Assembly (NCBI RefSeq): GCF_029227915.1
Contig: NC_079881.1
Span: 15,289,501 to 15,353,500 of the forward strand
Direction of reading: 5' to 3'
DNA: 64,000 nucleotides
From: Hydractinia symbiolongicarpus
Lineage: Eukaryota > Cnidaria > Hydrozoa > Anthoathecata > Hydractiniidae
Shown here: positions 35,801 through 47,800 of the stretch, in pieces
Layout of the letters: each line of letters starts with the position of its first letter
Position numbering within the stretch: position 1 is the first letter of the stretch
Notes under the pieces: generated by a model
What the model saw: only the letters and a program-made list of their open reading frames with translations
Databases searched by the model: none
Told to the model about the DNA's origin: nothing
Translations under genes and position numbers: made by a program

Positions 35801-38800
35801 GGAAGAACATATATTGTTATATTGTCTATATTGTTATCACTTTACTATATAAAGTCTTTGGATCCATAATTCTTCATCTGCTGCTGGCTATCTCATTCAT
35901 ATAGTTTCTTCAAAATCAAGCCATTTTTACCTGCTGGACAGTTTTCCTCCATTATATTATTAATATTTGCAACATTAATTTATTTTATGTGCTGTCTGTG
36001 ACAGTTTCTTATTTATTTCAATACGCACTTAATGCTGGACGTTCACGCTGCAGGTCAGGCTTGCTATCTCATTTATATTATTCTTTATACTTTTATACTA
36101 TTGTTTATACTAATAACACTATTATGCTGAACATTTTATATTACAAATCGTTTCGTAACTGGTCTTTGAAACTCATGGTACAAACCATCAAATCCCTTTT
36201 GACTTGTGACAATTGTCATTAAGTATACCAACAACAAACACACCTATGACAGTGGGAATTAGCTACTCCTGCTGGGCATCCAGTGCAATTGAAACTGTTT
36301 AGAAATAATTGCCCGAAACAGTTGCACTGGTATCTACTGATGTGTCATCAGGTGTTTTCCTATTCATTTTGTTGTTCTTTTCCTTTTTCAAAAAACAGGT
36401 TGCATGAAGGTACAAATGGCAAGACTTTCGTTTGGAAATGGTTATTCTAATATAAAAAAACAGAAAAAACAGAAAAAACATATATATATATACTTATTTC
36501 AGTTAGTTTAGTTATTAGAAATATATATATTTAGTTCACACATTTTTATAACACCTACGAAAATTTTTAAGCTTCCTGTTGGGTCATTGAAATTTTCGGT
36601 AATGGAAAGCTGAAAAAAATATGCCTTTTTTTAATTGATTATATATAATTACAAATAATTTCATAACGACGTTATTAGAAAAAAAAAATGGGAACCTTTT
36701 TTGTATTTAATTTATGCTCAATATAATGGTGCGAAAGCGACAAGTCTGCCACCACGCGTTCAGAAGAAGAAGCCATTTTAAAACGTACGGTGAAAAAAAA
36801 ATTGTGCGTGTTTATTTCATTATATTCTCTTTTTGGAAAATTAACATCTCACGAAAGTAACACCATCAAAAAAGTCTAATAAATAAAAGTATTGATAAAT
36901 TGTAAGGCTTTTTCTGAGACTACTCATCAAGTGAGTTTTTTCCTTTACAGTAACCTTAAGAAAACGCCCTTGTTGATAAAATGTCAAGAAGCTTTATGGT
37001 CACTACAATTAAATGGAACTGGAAATGGAATTAAATGGAATTATTATTGCCAAAGCAATAGTAATTGTTTAAATATTGTCACAAATAAATAAGTTGCGGT
37101 GAGATGTAAATGTTGTGATTTTACATTTAGAACAAGGGACATGCAGGCAAAATTATAAACAACAGACTGCAATGATTGGAGAAATAAAGTTAAACAAAAG
37201 CAAATTATGCCAATATACTTTTAAAAGTAGAAGTTGATAGTTTAGAAAACTAATTCCACATCCTTTTGGATCTTTTATTTTTTAAAATCTGTAAAGTAAA
37301 TTGCTAATTTTTGTTATGTGGTCCTTCTTTTTGCCAATCAAAATGTACATATACGAAACTTTGTAAACATCTGCAACTCATCTATACCAAAGGTATTTGA
37401 ATTCCTTTTGACCATACATTCATTGAATTGGCTGGACATTTGGAAAGAAGGAGGAGGATAATTGGGTAAGAAAGTGTAGAGACTTCATAGTTCCTGGGAC
37501 AAAGCCCAGAGGCAGACCGAGAAAGACTTGCCAGGAGGTTATAAGAACAGACTTGATACAGAGGAAGTTGAGTTTATATCTAACACAGTCTAGATCAGAT
37601 TGGAAGAGGGTCATTAATATACCCCGTCCAACCCATGCTAGCATTAAAAACGGACGTTAACCCCAGAATGATGAATGATGATGATCTTGTAAGTTTTTCT
37701 TTGTTGTAGCAAAGCATAGGTAAATCATAAAAAGATCCTGCCAACAAATTACAAAACAGACCCATATTTAGTACATAGTATTAGCTACCTTTGTCCAACA
37801 TTTATTTTGATTTCAGACAGCCTGATTTCCCCATGCTGCATTAAAAATGGTAGCACTATCTGTAAAAAGAATGGCCAGCACAGTCAAAACACAGATTTTA
37901 GATAATATGCGATTTTATAGCTGCAAACTAAAATTGACCAACTGTTTTTATTAAACAATGCACATACCCACAACAACAATGGTTCCAATTCAGCATAACT
38001 TTCTATATCACCAGTTAACTTCCTAAAGTGATTTAAAATAAGCTAAATATGTGTGACTAGCTGGTTAGCTACCTAACGAAACATTTTGAAACTTTAGAGA
38101 TTAAAAATTATTTCTTTGTTTGTCAAAAATATATCATCTAATTAAATAAAGCTTTTCAAGTATATAATGGATTTTATTCTTACGTTCTGTTTTGTGTTTG
38201 TTTACAACATATTAAAATTTAACAAAAATTAATAGCACTTGTGTTAGATCACATTGGTTAGGCCTTATCGCATTTTTTAAAAATAAAAAATACGAAATTC
38301 TATTTTTAAATATAAAACATACGAAATTCTGATTTTCAAAATAGAATTTCATATTTTTAGAAATGTTACGTGTATCAAGTGAGGGGTTGAATCAATTGAA
38401 TTGAACATTTACTCAATTTTACAAGTTTGTTTTTAATAGGTTTTTAATTGCCTCAATGATTTTACAGGGACGTTTTCTCGTCATTTTAGAATGAAATACG
38501 GCAACTTTAAAGCTTTGCAGAGACGTTTTCTCGTCATTTTAGAATGATAAACGTCAACTTTAAAGCTTCGCAAGGGCGTTTTTTCGTCATTTTTAAAATG
38601 AAATACGGAAATTTTGAAGCTTCACAGGGACGTTTTCTCGTCATTTTAAAATGAAATACGCCAATTTTGAAGCTTTGCAGAAACGTTTTTCGTTATTGTA
38701 GAGTGAGATAGGCAACTTTGAGACTTCGCAGGGACGTTTTCTCGTCATTTTAAAATGGAATACGGCAACTTTCAACTCGTATCGAAAATCAGACAAATCC

Positions 38801-41800
38801 TAACCAAACATTACTTTTTTTATGTCTTTGTATTTTAAATCCACAGCGTATTTTTAGAAATGCACGTATTTTTTAAAATACGAAATACGTATTTAAAAAT
38901 ACGCGTATTTTTAAATACAAATTCCGTATTTCTTGAAAATACAAAATACGGAATTCTATTGTTTTTAAAATACGAATTAAAAATGGAAGCGGTCGATTTT
39001 TCTAGAGAGTATCACATTTGTTAACCTCTTTTAAGATTTTTGCATGTGCTATCAATAGCACATCTTAACCAATTTTTGTGTGTGTGGGTGGATGTGGATG
39101 CGTGCTAGCGCACACGTCTCCTGAAAAGGCCTGGTTGCTGTGTTATTTTAAGATATATCTCTTAGCTAAATTCACACCAAAAACGCAGTTCTTTGTCGCA
39201 AAACACCTTGCCATATAACAATTAAATGTTTGATTGCCTTAAGTTTCGAAATAGCTGTGTAATATCTTTTTAAAAAAATTTATGTGGATGTTTATGGTGG
39301 TGCTTGCTTGGTCCTTAAACATGAAGCTACCTAATTTTTTAATATTGTAAGAACCAATTTTCTCATATTTTCACACACTTTCGCAAGAGAAAATTTTTTT
39401 TTATGTGAATGAAGAAGAATAATGCAATGTATATTTTATGATTGAAGGAATATAAACAATTTCCATGGCATGACCTTTCTTGAGTGGAGTTCAGGTACAA
39501 GTCACTGCTAAAATGTTGTTCTTGATTTTTAAATTTCCGAAATATTGTTAAAAGCAATGATATATTGGTTTTTTGGCAGCGTACTAAAGGGATACGTAAC
39601 TGAAAACAAGAAAAAAGATACGAATGGGAAAACTGTTTTAGGAAAGAAAACTGTAACAACCTATAACATGGGTAATATTTATGGTAACCATAAAATTTTC
39701 AATATAATGTATTGATAACTGTATTTACCTGAACCTTCCTATATTAGTATCGATACCTTTTTTCTTTTTATTTATTGCCAATACATTTCCATTTGCATTC
39801 CTGATACATTATTACCAATGCCAATTACCAATACATTATTATTAATACCACCTTTTGCAGTAGCTATGTTAATACAACGGTTATTTCATCAGATGCAAAC
39901 CTTTACCTTTTACGTAAATATAAAATAAAGTAAAAGGAAAGTAAAGAAAATATATTTCTGATATGATATCGAACTTTGTATTTCTGTAACAAAAATTGGA
40001 GATTGGCGAATTTTCCATGTATTTGACAATTTAAAAATCTGCAATACGTGAGAAAAAACTTTTTGTTGATATAGCTGATTTGTGTGGTTTAATCATTGTG
40101 TTATGCCCTCCTGTTTTCTGCATCGTACATTCAACAATTCATCATCACATCATCATCATTCTCAGCTTAATGTCCGTTTTCCATGCTAGCATGGGCTGGA
40201 CGGGGTATATTAATGACCCTCTTCCAATCAATGTTGTTCTTGATTTTTAAATTTCCGAAATATTGTTAAAAGCAATGATATATTGGTTTTTTGGCAGCGT
40301 ACTAAAGGGATACGTAACTGAAAACAAGAAAAAAGATACGAATGGGAAAACTGTTTTAGGAAAGAAAACTGTAACAACCTATAACATGGGTAATATTTAT
40401 GGTAACCATAAAATTTTCAATATAATGTATTGATAACTGTATTTACCTGAACCTTCCTATATTAGTATCGATACCTTTTTTCTTTTTATTTATTGCCAAT
40501 ACATTTCCATTTGCATTCCTGATACATTATTACCAATGCCAATTACCAATACATTATTATTAATACCACCTTTTGCAGTAGCTATGTTAATACAACGGTT
40601 ATTTCATCAGATGCAAACCTTTACCTTTTACGTAAATATAAAATAAAGTAAAAGGAAAGTAAAGAAAATATATTTCTGATATGATATCGAACTTTGTATT
40701 TCTGTAACAAAAATTGGAGATTGGCGAATTTTCCATGTATTTGACAATTAAAAATCTGCAATACGTGAGAAAAAACTTTTTGTTGATATAGCTGATTTGT
40801 GTGGTTTAATCATTGTGTTATGCCCTCCTGTTTTCTGCATCGTACATTCAACAATTCATCATCACATCATCATCATTCTCAGCTTAACGTCCGTTTTCCA
40901 TGCTAGCATGGGCTGGACGGGGTATATTAATGACCCTCTTCCAATCTGATTTAGACTGTGTTAGATCTAAACTCAACTTCCTCTGTATCAAGTCTGTCCT
41001 TATAACCTCCTGCCAAGTCTTTCTTGGTCTGCCTCTGGGCTTTGCCCCAGGAACTATCAAGTCTCTACACTTTCTTACCCAATTATCCTCCTCCATTCTT
41101 TCCAAGTGCCCCAGCCAGTTCAATCTTCTTATCTGGATAACATCTTTAATTCTACGGAGACTTAGCCTGCTTCTTAGCTCATCTGAACTCTTTCTGTCTC
41201 TCAGACTGGCGTTACACATCCACCTAACCATTCTCATATCATTCCTTTCTAAACGGTCAAGATCTTCCTGCTTCACTGCCCATGTCTCACTACCGTACAA
41301 CATAACACTTCTTACACAGGCCTCATACAACCTACCTTTTACCTCAATTGACAGGACTCTGCTAGTCAACAAAGGAAGTAACTCTCTGAACTTTTTCCAA
41401 GCAGAACCTATCCTGCAAGTAACACTTCTTCCAACACCCCCTTCACTGCCCAACATATCACCTAAGTAACAGAAGTTTTCAACTATCTCTAACGAGCCAC
41501 TGTTGTACATCATTAAAGCTGGAAATACTTCATTCTCTATAATCTCACCTTTGCAACGCTTACATACAAGCCTGTATGTCAGCTCTTAACCTTCCACTAA
41601 TACTACTGCACTCCTTATGTACCCAATGCTTGCAAGTCTGACAAAAAATTGAGTTACTACCAACCCCTTTCCTGCAAACTCCACAAGGCCACTTTTCAAC
41701 TACAAGGTCACCCTTGGCTGCAATGCTACTAATCATGACTTTAGACTTTGCTGTGTTTACCTTTAGCCCTTTCTCTTCTAGTCCTTTCTTCCACTTCTCA

Positions 41801-44800
41801 AACTTTTTAACTAATTCTTCCATCGACTCTGCTATGAGAACCAAATCATCTGCATACAATAACTCCCATGGACAACCTGTTCTGAACTCCATCGACAGCG
41901 CTTCTAAGACTAGAATAAACAACAAAGGACTAAGTACAGAACCCTGATGTACACCAACATTTACACTAAATTCATCACTAAGTGAATCGTTAATCCTGAC
42001 ACGACTTCTAGCATTGCTGTACATAGACTGTACCATCGTAACTAGCCACTCATCCACAACTAATTTTCTCATAGCCCACCAAATAACTTTACTTGGCACT
42101 CTATCAAAAGCTTTCTCTAAATCTACAAAGGCAAAATAGAGATTCTTTCTCTTTCCTAAATACTTTTCCTGAAGCTGTCGTAGCGCCACGCCCTGGAACA
42201 AAACCAAATTGCATCTTATCTATATCAATTCTTTCTCTAAGTAACTTATCAATCACTCTTTCAATAACTTTCATTACTTGATCAACCAACTTCAAACCTC
42301 TATAGTTACCCCTTTGTAATGCATCACCCTTGCCCTTGAAACAATTCACTATTACACTCCACTGCCAATCACTCGGAATAGCACCATCCTTTATGATCTG
42401 GTTAGCAAGACTTGTAATAAGCTCAACTCCAATATATCCAGATGCTTTTACCATCTCTGCAACAATACCTGATACTCCTGCAGCCTTGCCAATCTTCAAT
42501 TTCCTAATAGCCTCCACTACCCATTCTGTCTTGATCTGCATAGCTGGCCCTTCTACAACATCATCATCAGACAAATTATCCTCGTCCCAATCAAACTCAG
42601 TGTTAAGCAACCTCTGATAATGATTCTTCCAAGCTACTCTTTTCTCCTCCTCTGTGCTAGCCAAAACACCTTCATCATTACGTATACACTTCTCACCTAC
42701 AACATCTTGATTAGTCTTCTTCATTTGCTTTGCTATCTTGAATACCTCATTGTGCTGGTCTTCCCTTCTTAACACATCTGTAAATCTGTTTCTCTCTGCT
42801 TCTGATTTTGCCTTATGCACTGCTGTACGAGCGCGACGCTTAGCTTCTAAGTAAATATTTTTACTACCACCTGACTTCCACTCTTTCCAAAGTTTCCTCT
42901 TTTCCTTTATACACTGGTCAACCTCATTATTCCACCACCAGGTCTGTCTATGTCTAGCTGGTCCTTTCGTCCACCCACAGGTATCATCAGAAGCTTCTAG
43001 AAGACAATTCTTTAAAGTAGTCCAAGTACTTTCAACATTGTCACTATCACATTGACCATTGTGGGCTAACTGCTGAACTTTTGCACTAAATTGTCTTGCT
43101 ACAATCTCTTCCTTAAGCTTCCAGACTTTCGACGGGGCCTGAACTTTCCCGTGGCTTCTTTAACACTCTTCAAGATAATATCACAAACCAGCAACCTATG
43201 CTGGGAAACACACTCTTCCCCCGATATAACTTTCACGTCCTTCACCACTTTCTTGTCTGACTTTCTAACCAGGAAGTAATCTATCTGTGTCTTACAACCA
43301 CCTTATATGTTATCAGCCTACTCTGTCTGTTACTGAATGATGTGTTGCAAACCACCATGTCCGTTGCCATTCCAAACTCAAGCAATCTCTCCCCTTCCTT
43401 ATTTCTGCTCCCAAATCCATAGCCTCCATGCACACCTCTATAACCTTCAGATGACTTCCCAACATGACCATTAAAGTCGCCACCCACCATGACAAGTTCA
43501 ATGTCTCCAAACTTTGATGTGACTGCTATTAACTCATCATAAAACTTATCTTTATCTTCCTCACTGAGTCCACACTGTGGAGCATAAACTGACAGAAAAG
43601 TGACAATCCTATTACCTATCAAAAACTTTATCACTATAATACGACTATTAATACGCATAACATCTATTACTGTTTCTACCCACTTCTCTGCAACGACTAT
43701 GCCAACTGCTCCATATCTATCACTATTACCAATCCAAAAAAGCTTATACCTTGCCTTCCTACCTTCCACAAATCTCACTGAAGCTCCTCTCCATCTGACT
43801 TCCTGAACACAACACATATCAACAGATCTATGTTCTAACATTTCAACTACTTCACCTGCTTTACCTCTCAGAGTACCAACATTTACACTAGCCATCCTCA
43901 ACCTAGTGTTATCTACCTTGTGATGTGATAGCTGGGTAACGGTCTGACGGTGCTCACACCTGACATCTGTCCTACCGTGCGCGACACCTTCACTTCTTAG
44001 AGTTCCAGCCCCGTTTACCCAGTTTGTCTGAATAGTTATTCTTACGGCCATTAATAAAGAGTTTTATCATTGTTTTACAGCTGGATGCCCTTCCTAGCAC
44101 CAAGCGTTCACAGACCGGACTGGGTGTTTTTTAAAGTGACACCATCACTATGTCGCATTTTATGGGACTTCCACAATCGCCCCTTTAAACTAAGGTATGG
44201 TGGAGGACGTTTAACTCCTCTCTTGTCTCTTAAGGAGACCCTTCACCCTAAAATTACAATTGAAAATTACAATTTGAAAATTACAATTAAAATTACATTG
44301 GTTTATTGATTGATGCTTTAATATAATATGTTTTTAAGTTCTTGTCTATAACTTGTCAAGAACTTGTCTATAACAAGTTTTCTTGAACAACTTTTCTTTG
44401 CTTTGGTGATCTACAAATATATGGTAAAAAGACTAACTGAATAATGAGATCGTCAGTTGATTGGTGACAAGCTGGAGACTAATAATATTTGTAGTTAGAA
44501 TATAATTTTTTTTAATTGAAAAGAAATACAGGCATCTGTCTCTTTTATGAGAACAACTGTCTATTTTATAAGAACAACTGTCTTTCATCGGAATTGTCCT
44601 TTTAGTTGTTAAAATGTTTGTGAGCAAGGATTTCTTCTCCAAGATACATAAAAAATGGATGCAACAGAATTTTGTTGCTTGCATCTGAAAAATGTTTAAT
44701 GTGGCCCTGCAACTTTATTGGTAAAATAAGACTTTCTTTGCATGCCGTCATTCATTTAAACATCCCAACCAATTAATTCAAGAATGCCAAGCTTTTCAGC

Positions 44801-47800
44801 ATTTCAACGTTACTGTCTAAGAATTACAGATAATGCGTATCAAAAAAAGTAAGTATACGAAAAATCAATTAAAAAAACTTGAACACATGCAGCAGAAAAA
44901 ATTCTTCAAAAAGCCTGTTAGCTAATGCCCGTTACCATAGTGACCAATTATTTATGCAGAAGTATAAGATTTCTGTTAAAAACTTTAAAGCTCTTTTTCA
45001 CAGTGTTATTTTTTAAGAAAGTACTTCCTACGTTTTAAACCTCTTTTACAAAACTATAAAAGCTCTGCGGTTAAGAGCACGCTTAGTGTAGAGATGAATG
45101 TTTAATCCAAAAACGAGTTATGAGTGATGATCATAGGTCAAAAATTGTGGAAAAAAATGGAATACTAGATATCTCCAAAAGTATAGAATGTTAAGAAAAA
45201 ATTTAAAAATCGTTTAATAATGTTTTGTTATCCCAAAAAAGCAAACAGCAAACATAAGAACCTTGTAGTTTTGCAAATGGAGTAGGAGAGGGTTGTTTTT
45301 ATCCGTGTCTATTAAACTGTCAAACTTTATTTTTTCTTATTAATTTTTAAACCGTTATGTAGGAAATCTTACAAGCTTTCTGAAAATATATACATTAACG
45401 TCTTTAATATTTTGCATAGTATTCCCAATAATAATATTTCTGTATACCTTTGGTACTATTTTTTACAAGTACAAATATTCTTCAAAATACCATATAAGGA
45501 ATTAATATATGCAAAAAATAGCTAAATGCTACAACTTGCTTTTAATCCGAAAGTGCCCATTATATTGCAGTTGTATTGTGTGATTAAAGTTGCCCCTCCA
45601 CAATGTGAATTTAACTAACATGCTTGTCCTTTAGCATTCAATACCTGAAAATGATGAAGATGAACGGGAAGTCAGCCTAAGAAGTGTCAATGGGTATTTT
45701 TTTGTTTGTTTGTTCTTATTACCTATGCTTTTTTTATTTTTAATCAAGTGTATCCAAATCTTTAGTGGGGCTTTAATAATTAGCGGAAATTTATTATTTT
45801 GTTTAAAAATTCAGAATTTTAATCATTTGCAAAACTGTATAATGGCGTCCCTTTAAAGTTGTCAACCCATTCTACGTAATCACCTTCATTTTTCTTAATT
45901 ATTTAGTTAAACTGGTCAAGATCAATCTCTGAAAAAAACATACCATTGTCAAACATTAATTATTTTATCTCAGAAAAGTTTTGTCTGCCATTTCTTTTTT
46001 AATAATGGAATTTACCGGTTGATACGGACAATATTAAATTTTCCTGAATCTTACAATTTTAGAATTATTTTCGTCTGAATTAATTCTTGCGAACAGCTGA
46101 CTGGTGTGTTTTGCTATAAAAACATTTCTTGAGATTCAAATAATTTTACGGTTATTGTTTAAGATTTGTTTTCTTTGATTACCATTTGCTTTGTTTAGTT
46201 TTTATTGTTTGAGATTTTAAATGTGTTTTAAGCAAATTTACAGTACTAAGAACTTAGCTGAAACCTTTTAACAAAGCAGAGAAATATATCTATATTCGCA
46301 CCTTTTTTAAGTCGAAAGGACCGTTATATTGTTCTGTCTCATGGGTAACCTCGTTTAAAAGTCAACCTTTAGACTTTACGTAAACAAAGTAAACCTGTGG
46401 TTTTCCTTCTGGCAAATTGAATTTGGGAAATATAAAGGAAATGAAAATAAAAATGTCCACTTTGTGCATTACAGACAGAAGTAGCCTATTATTATATAGA
46501 TAAAAAATTTAAGTTTAAATACAAAAATAAATGCAATCGCCCATCTTTGCCACGTTATTTTATGTGTCTGTAGCACGACTTTTCTTAAAGATAATCACAT
46601 TTAAAGAATTGCAGATTTAAATACGCCACCACAAGTGATACAATTGACTGTTTATATATTAGAGTCATGCTTTTTGAACTTGTCCAAGTTCACTTGTTCA
46701 TGTTTACAGGGAACTGAAAAATCTTAGGTTGTTTGGTTAAAGGAAACCCAAGGTACCTTTACAAGTTGCACCTACTTGAAAGATCGTGAGTTATTTCCAA
46801 TGATATATCCACTTTTTGTTAAAAGCTCATGTGACTCCAGATATTGTGTCTTAAATATTTATTTTTTCTTGCCGCTTTACTGCTATTACGACCTTTGTAA
46901 ATAAGTTTTAAACTAGGCACAGTCTTGTGCACGTGACCCTTTTAACCATGGTTTAACCCTATTCTTCCTTACTTGGAACTTTTGATTAACTTACCAAATT
47001 GTCTGAATTTCTTTTACTTTTCCTTAAATTTAATATGAAGTCTTAGTAACTGACAGCTATATTTTACTGGTTTATACCGAAAATCTGCAGCGCTGATTGG
47101 CTAAAAGCCTTAACTACAAGTTTTATATAGCATGGTATAACTTTTAACTTCATATAACCATAATTGTAGCTTTTAGTGTAAACAAAAAACATTGCCAGAG
47201 AATCATTAAAACATTGCTAGCTATATACTAACAGACTGTAAATCAGTAAATCCGCAATTTTTATTCACTCTGCTAGAAAAACAGCCATTTCAACTCTTCT
47301 TAACAACAACGTCCATCCAATTCACGTTTTTCAATTAAGTGGTCACAAAAACATTGAAAATTTAAAATGATATCACATGGCTTCAAGTAAACAGCAGTAA
47401 CACATGTCAGACCTAATCAGTTCAAACAACCGTGGTATGACCTTTGCCAAATATATGCTACATCTATTCGTCATCAAGAAATGTTGATAATATAAATCCA
47501 TATTCTAGGATACACACATAATTAACTGCCTGTTTTAATAGAAACATTCTACAGCACAATGTGCAACAAGCAAAACGGCATCGAATTTCTGTGATGAACT
47601 TTGGTTAAAGAAAAGTTTAGAATATTCTTTATATGGTTATTCAAATGTTTTTGTACATATATTATAAAAATGGAAGCAATGAAAATCAAATCGAACGTTT
47701 TCTTCTTTCAACAAAACCTGATTATTCCAACCATGTCACAAAAATAATCCTGGTTTCTACAAACCCAAACAAAATGGCTATCAGTTAATAAATACAATAT

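Larger units (their letters stand above)
40853..44250 (-). mobile_element. RTE-like LINE, nearly full length, frameshifted
   Basis: From its 5' side: a leader at about 44250-44052 (with GGGAAGGGCATCCAGC on the minus strand), an APE endonuclease, RT, a cysteine-rich finger, a C-terminal domain, and a 3' end with (ATG)n-like tail at 40853-40880. Fragments of the same family occur at 28010, 29507, 33067, 37427 and 50515. Frameshifts near 43290, about 42200 and 41515-41560 inactivate it. Confidence 0.88.
34108..45634 (+). other. MFSD11 intron 8 (11.5 kb)
   Basis: Holds a Penelope-like fragment, an RTE tail, a minisatellite element, a tandem duplication and a nearly full-length RTE element. Stretches 34108-34859, 36490-37426, 37690-38275 and 44300-45634 show no recognisable feature. 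Confidence 0.85.

Noticed and set aside
36270-36365. Hammerhead ribozyme near the Penelope-like element
   Set aside because: A CTGATG is present, but it closes on itself as CTGATG/CATCAG and I could not place a matching GAAA core strand and cleavage site.
40900-41469. 189-codon plus-strand frame, and its twin at 50560-51129
   Set aside because: Exact antisense of the conserved RTE C-terminal domain; both exist because the same retroelement occurs twice. No family match in this orientation.
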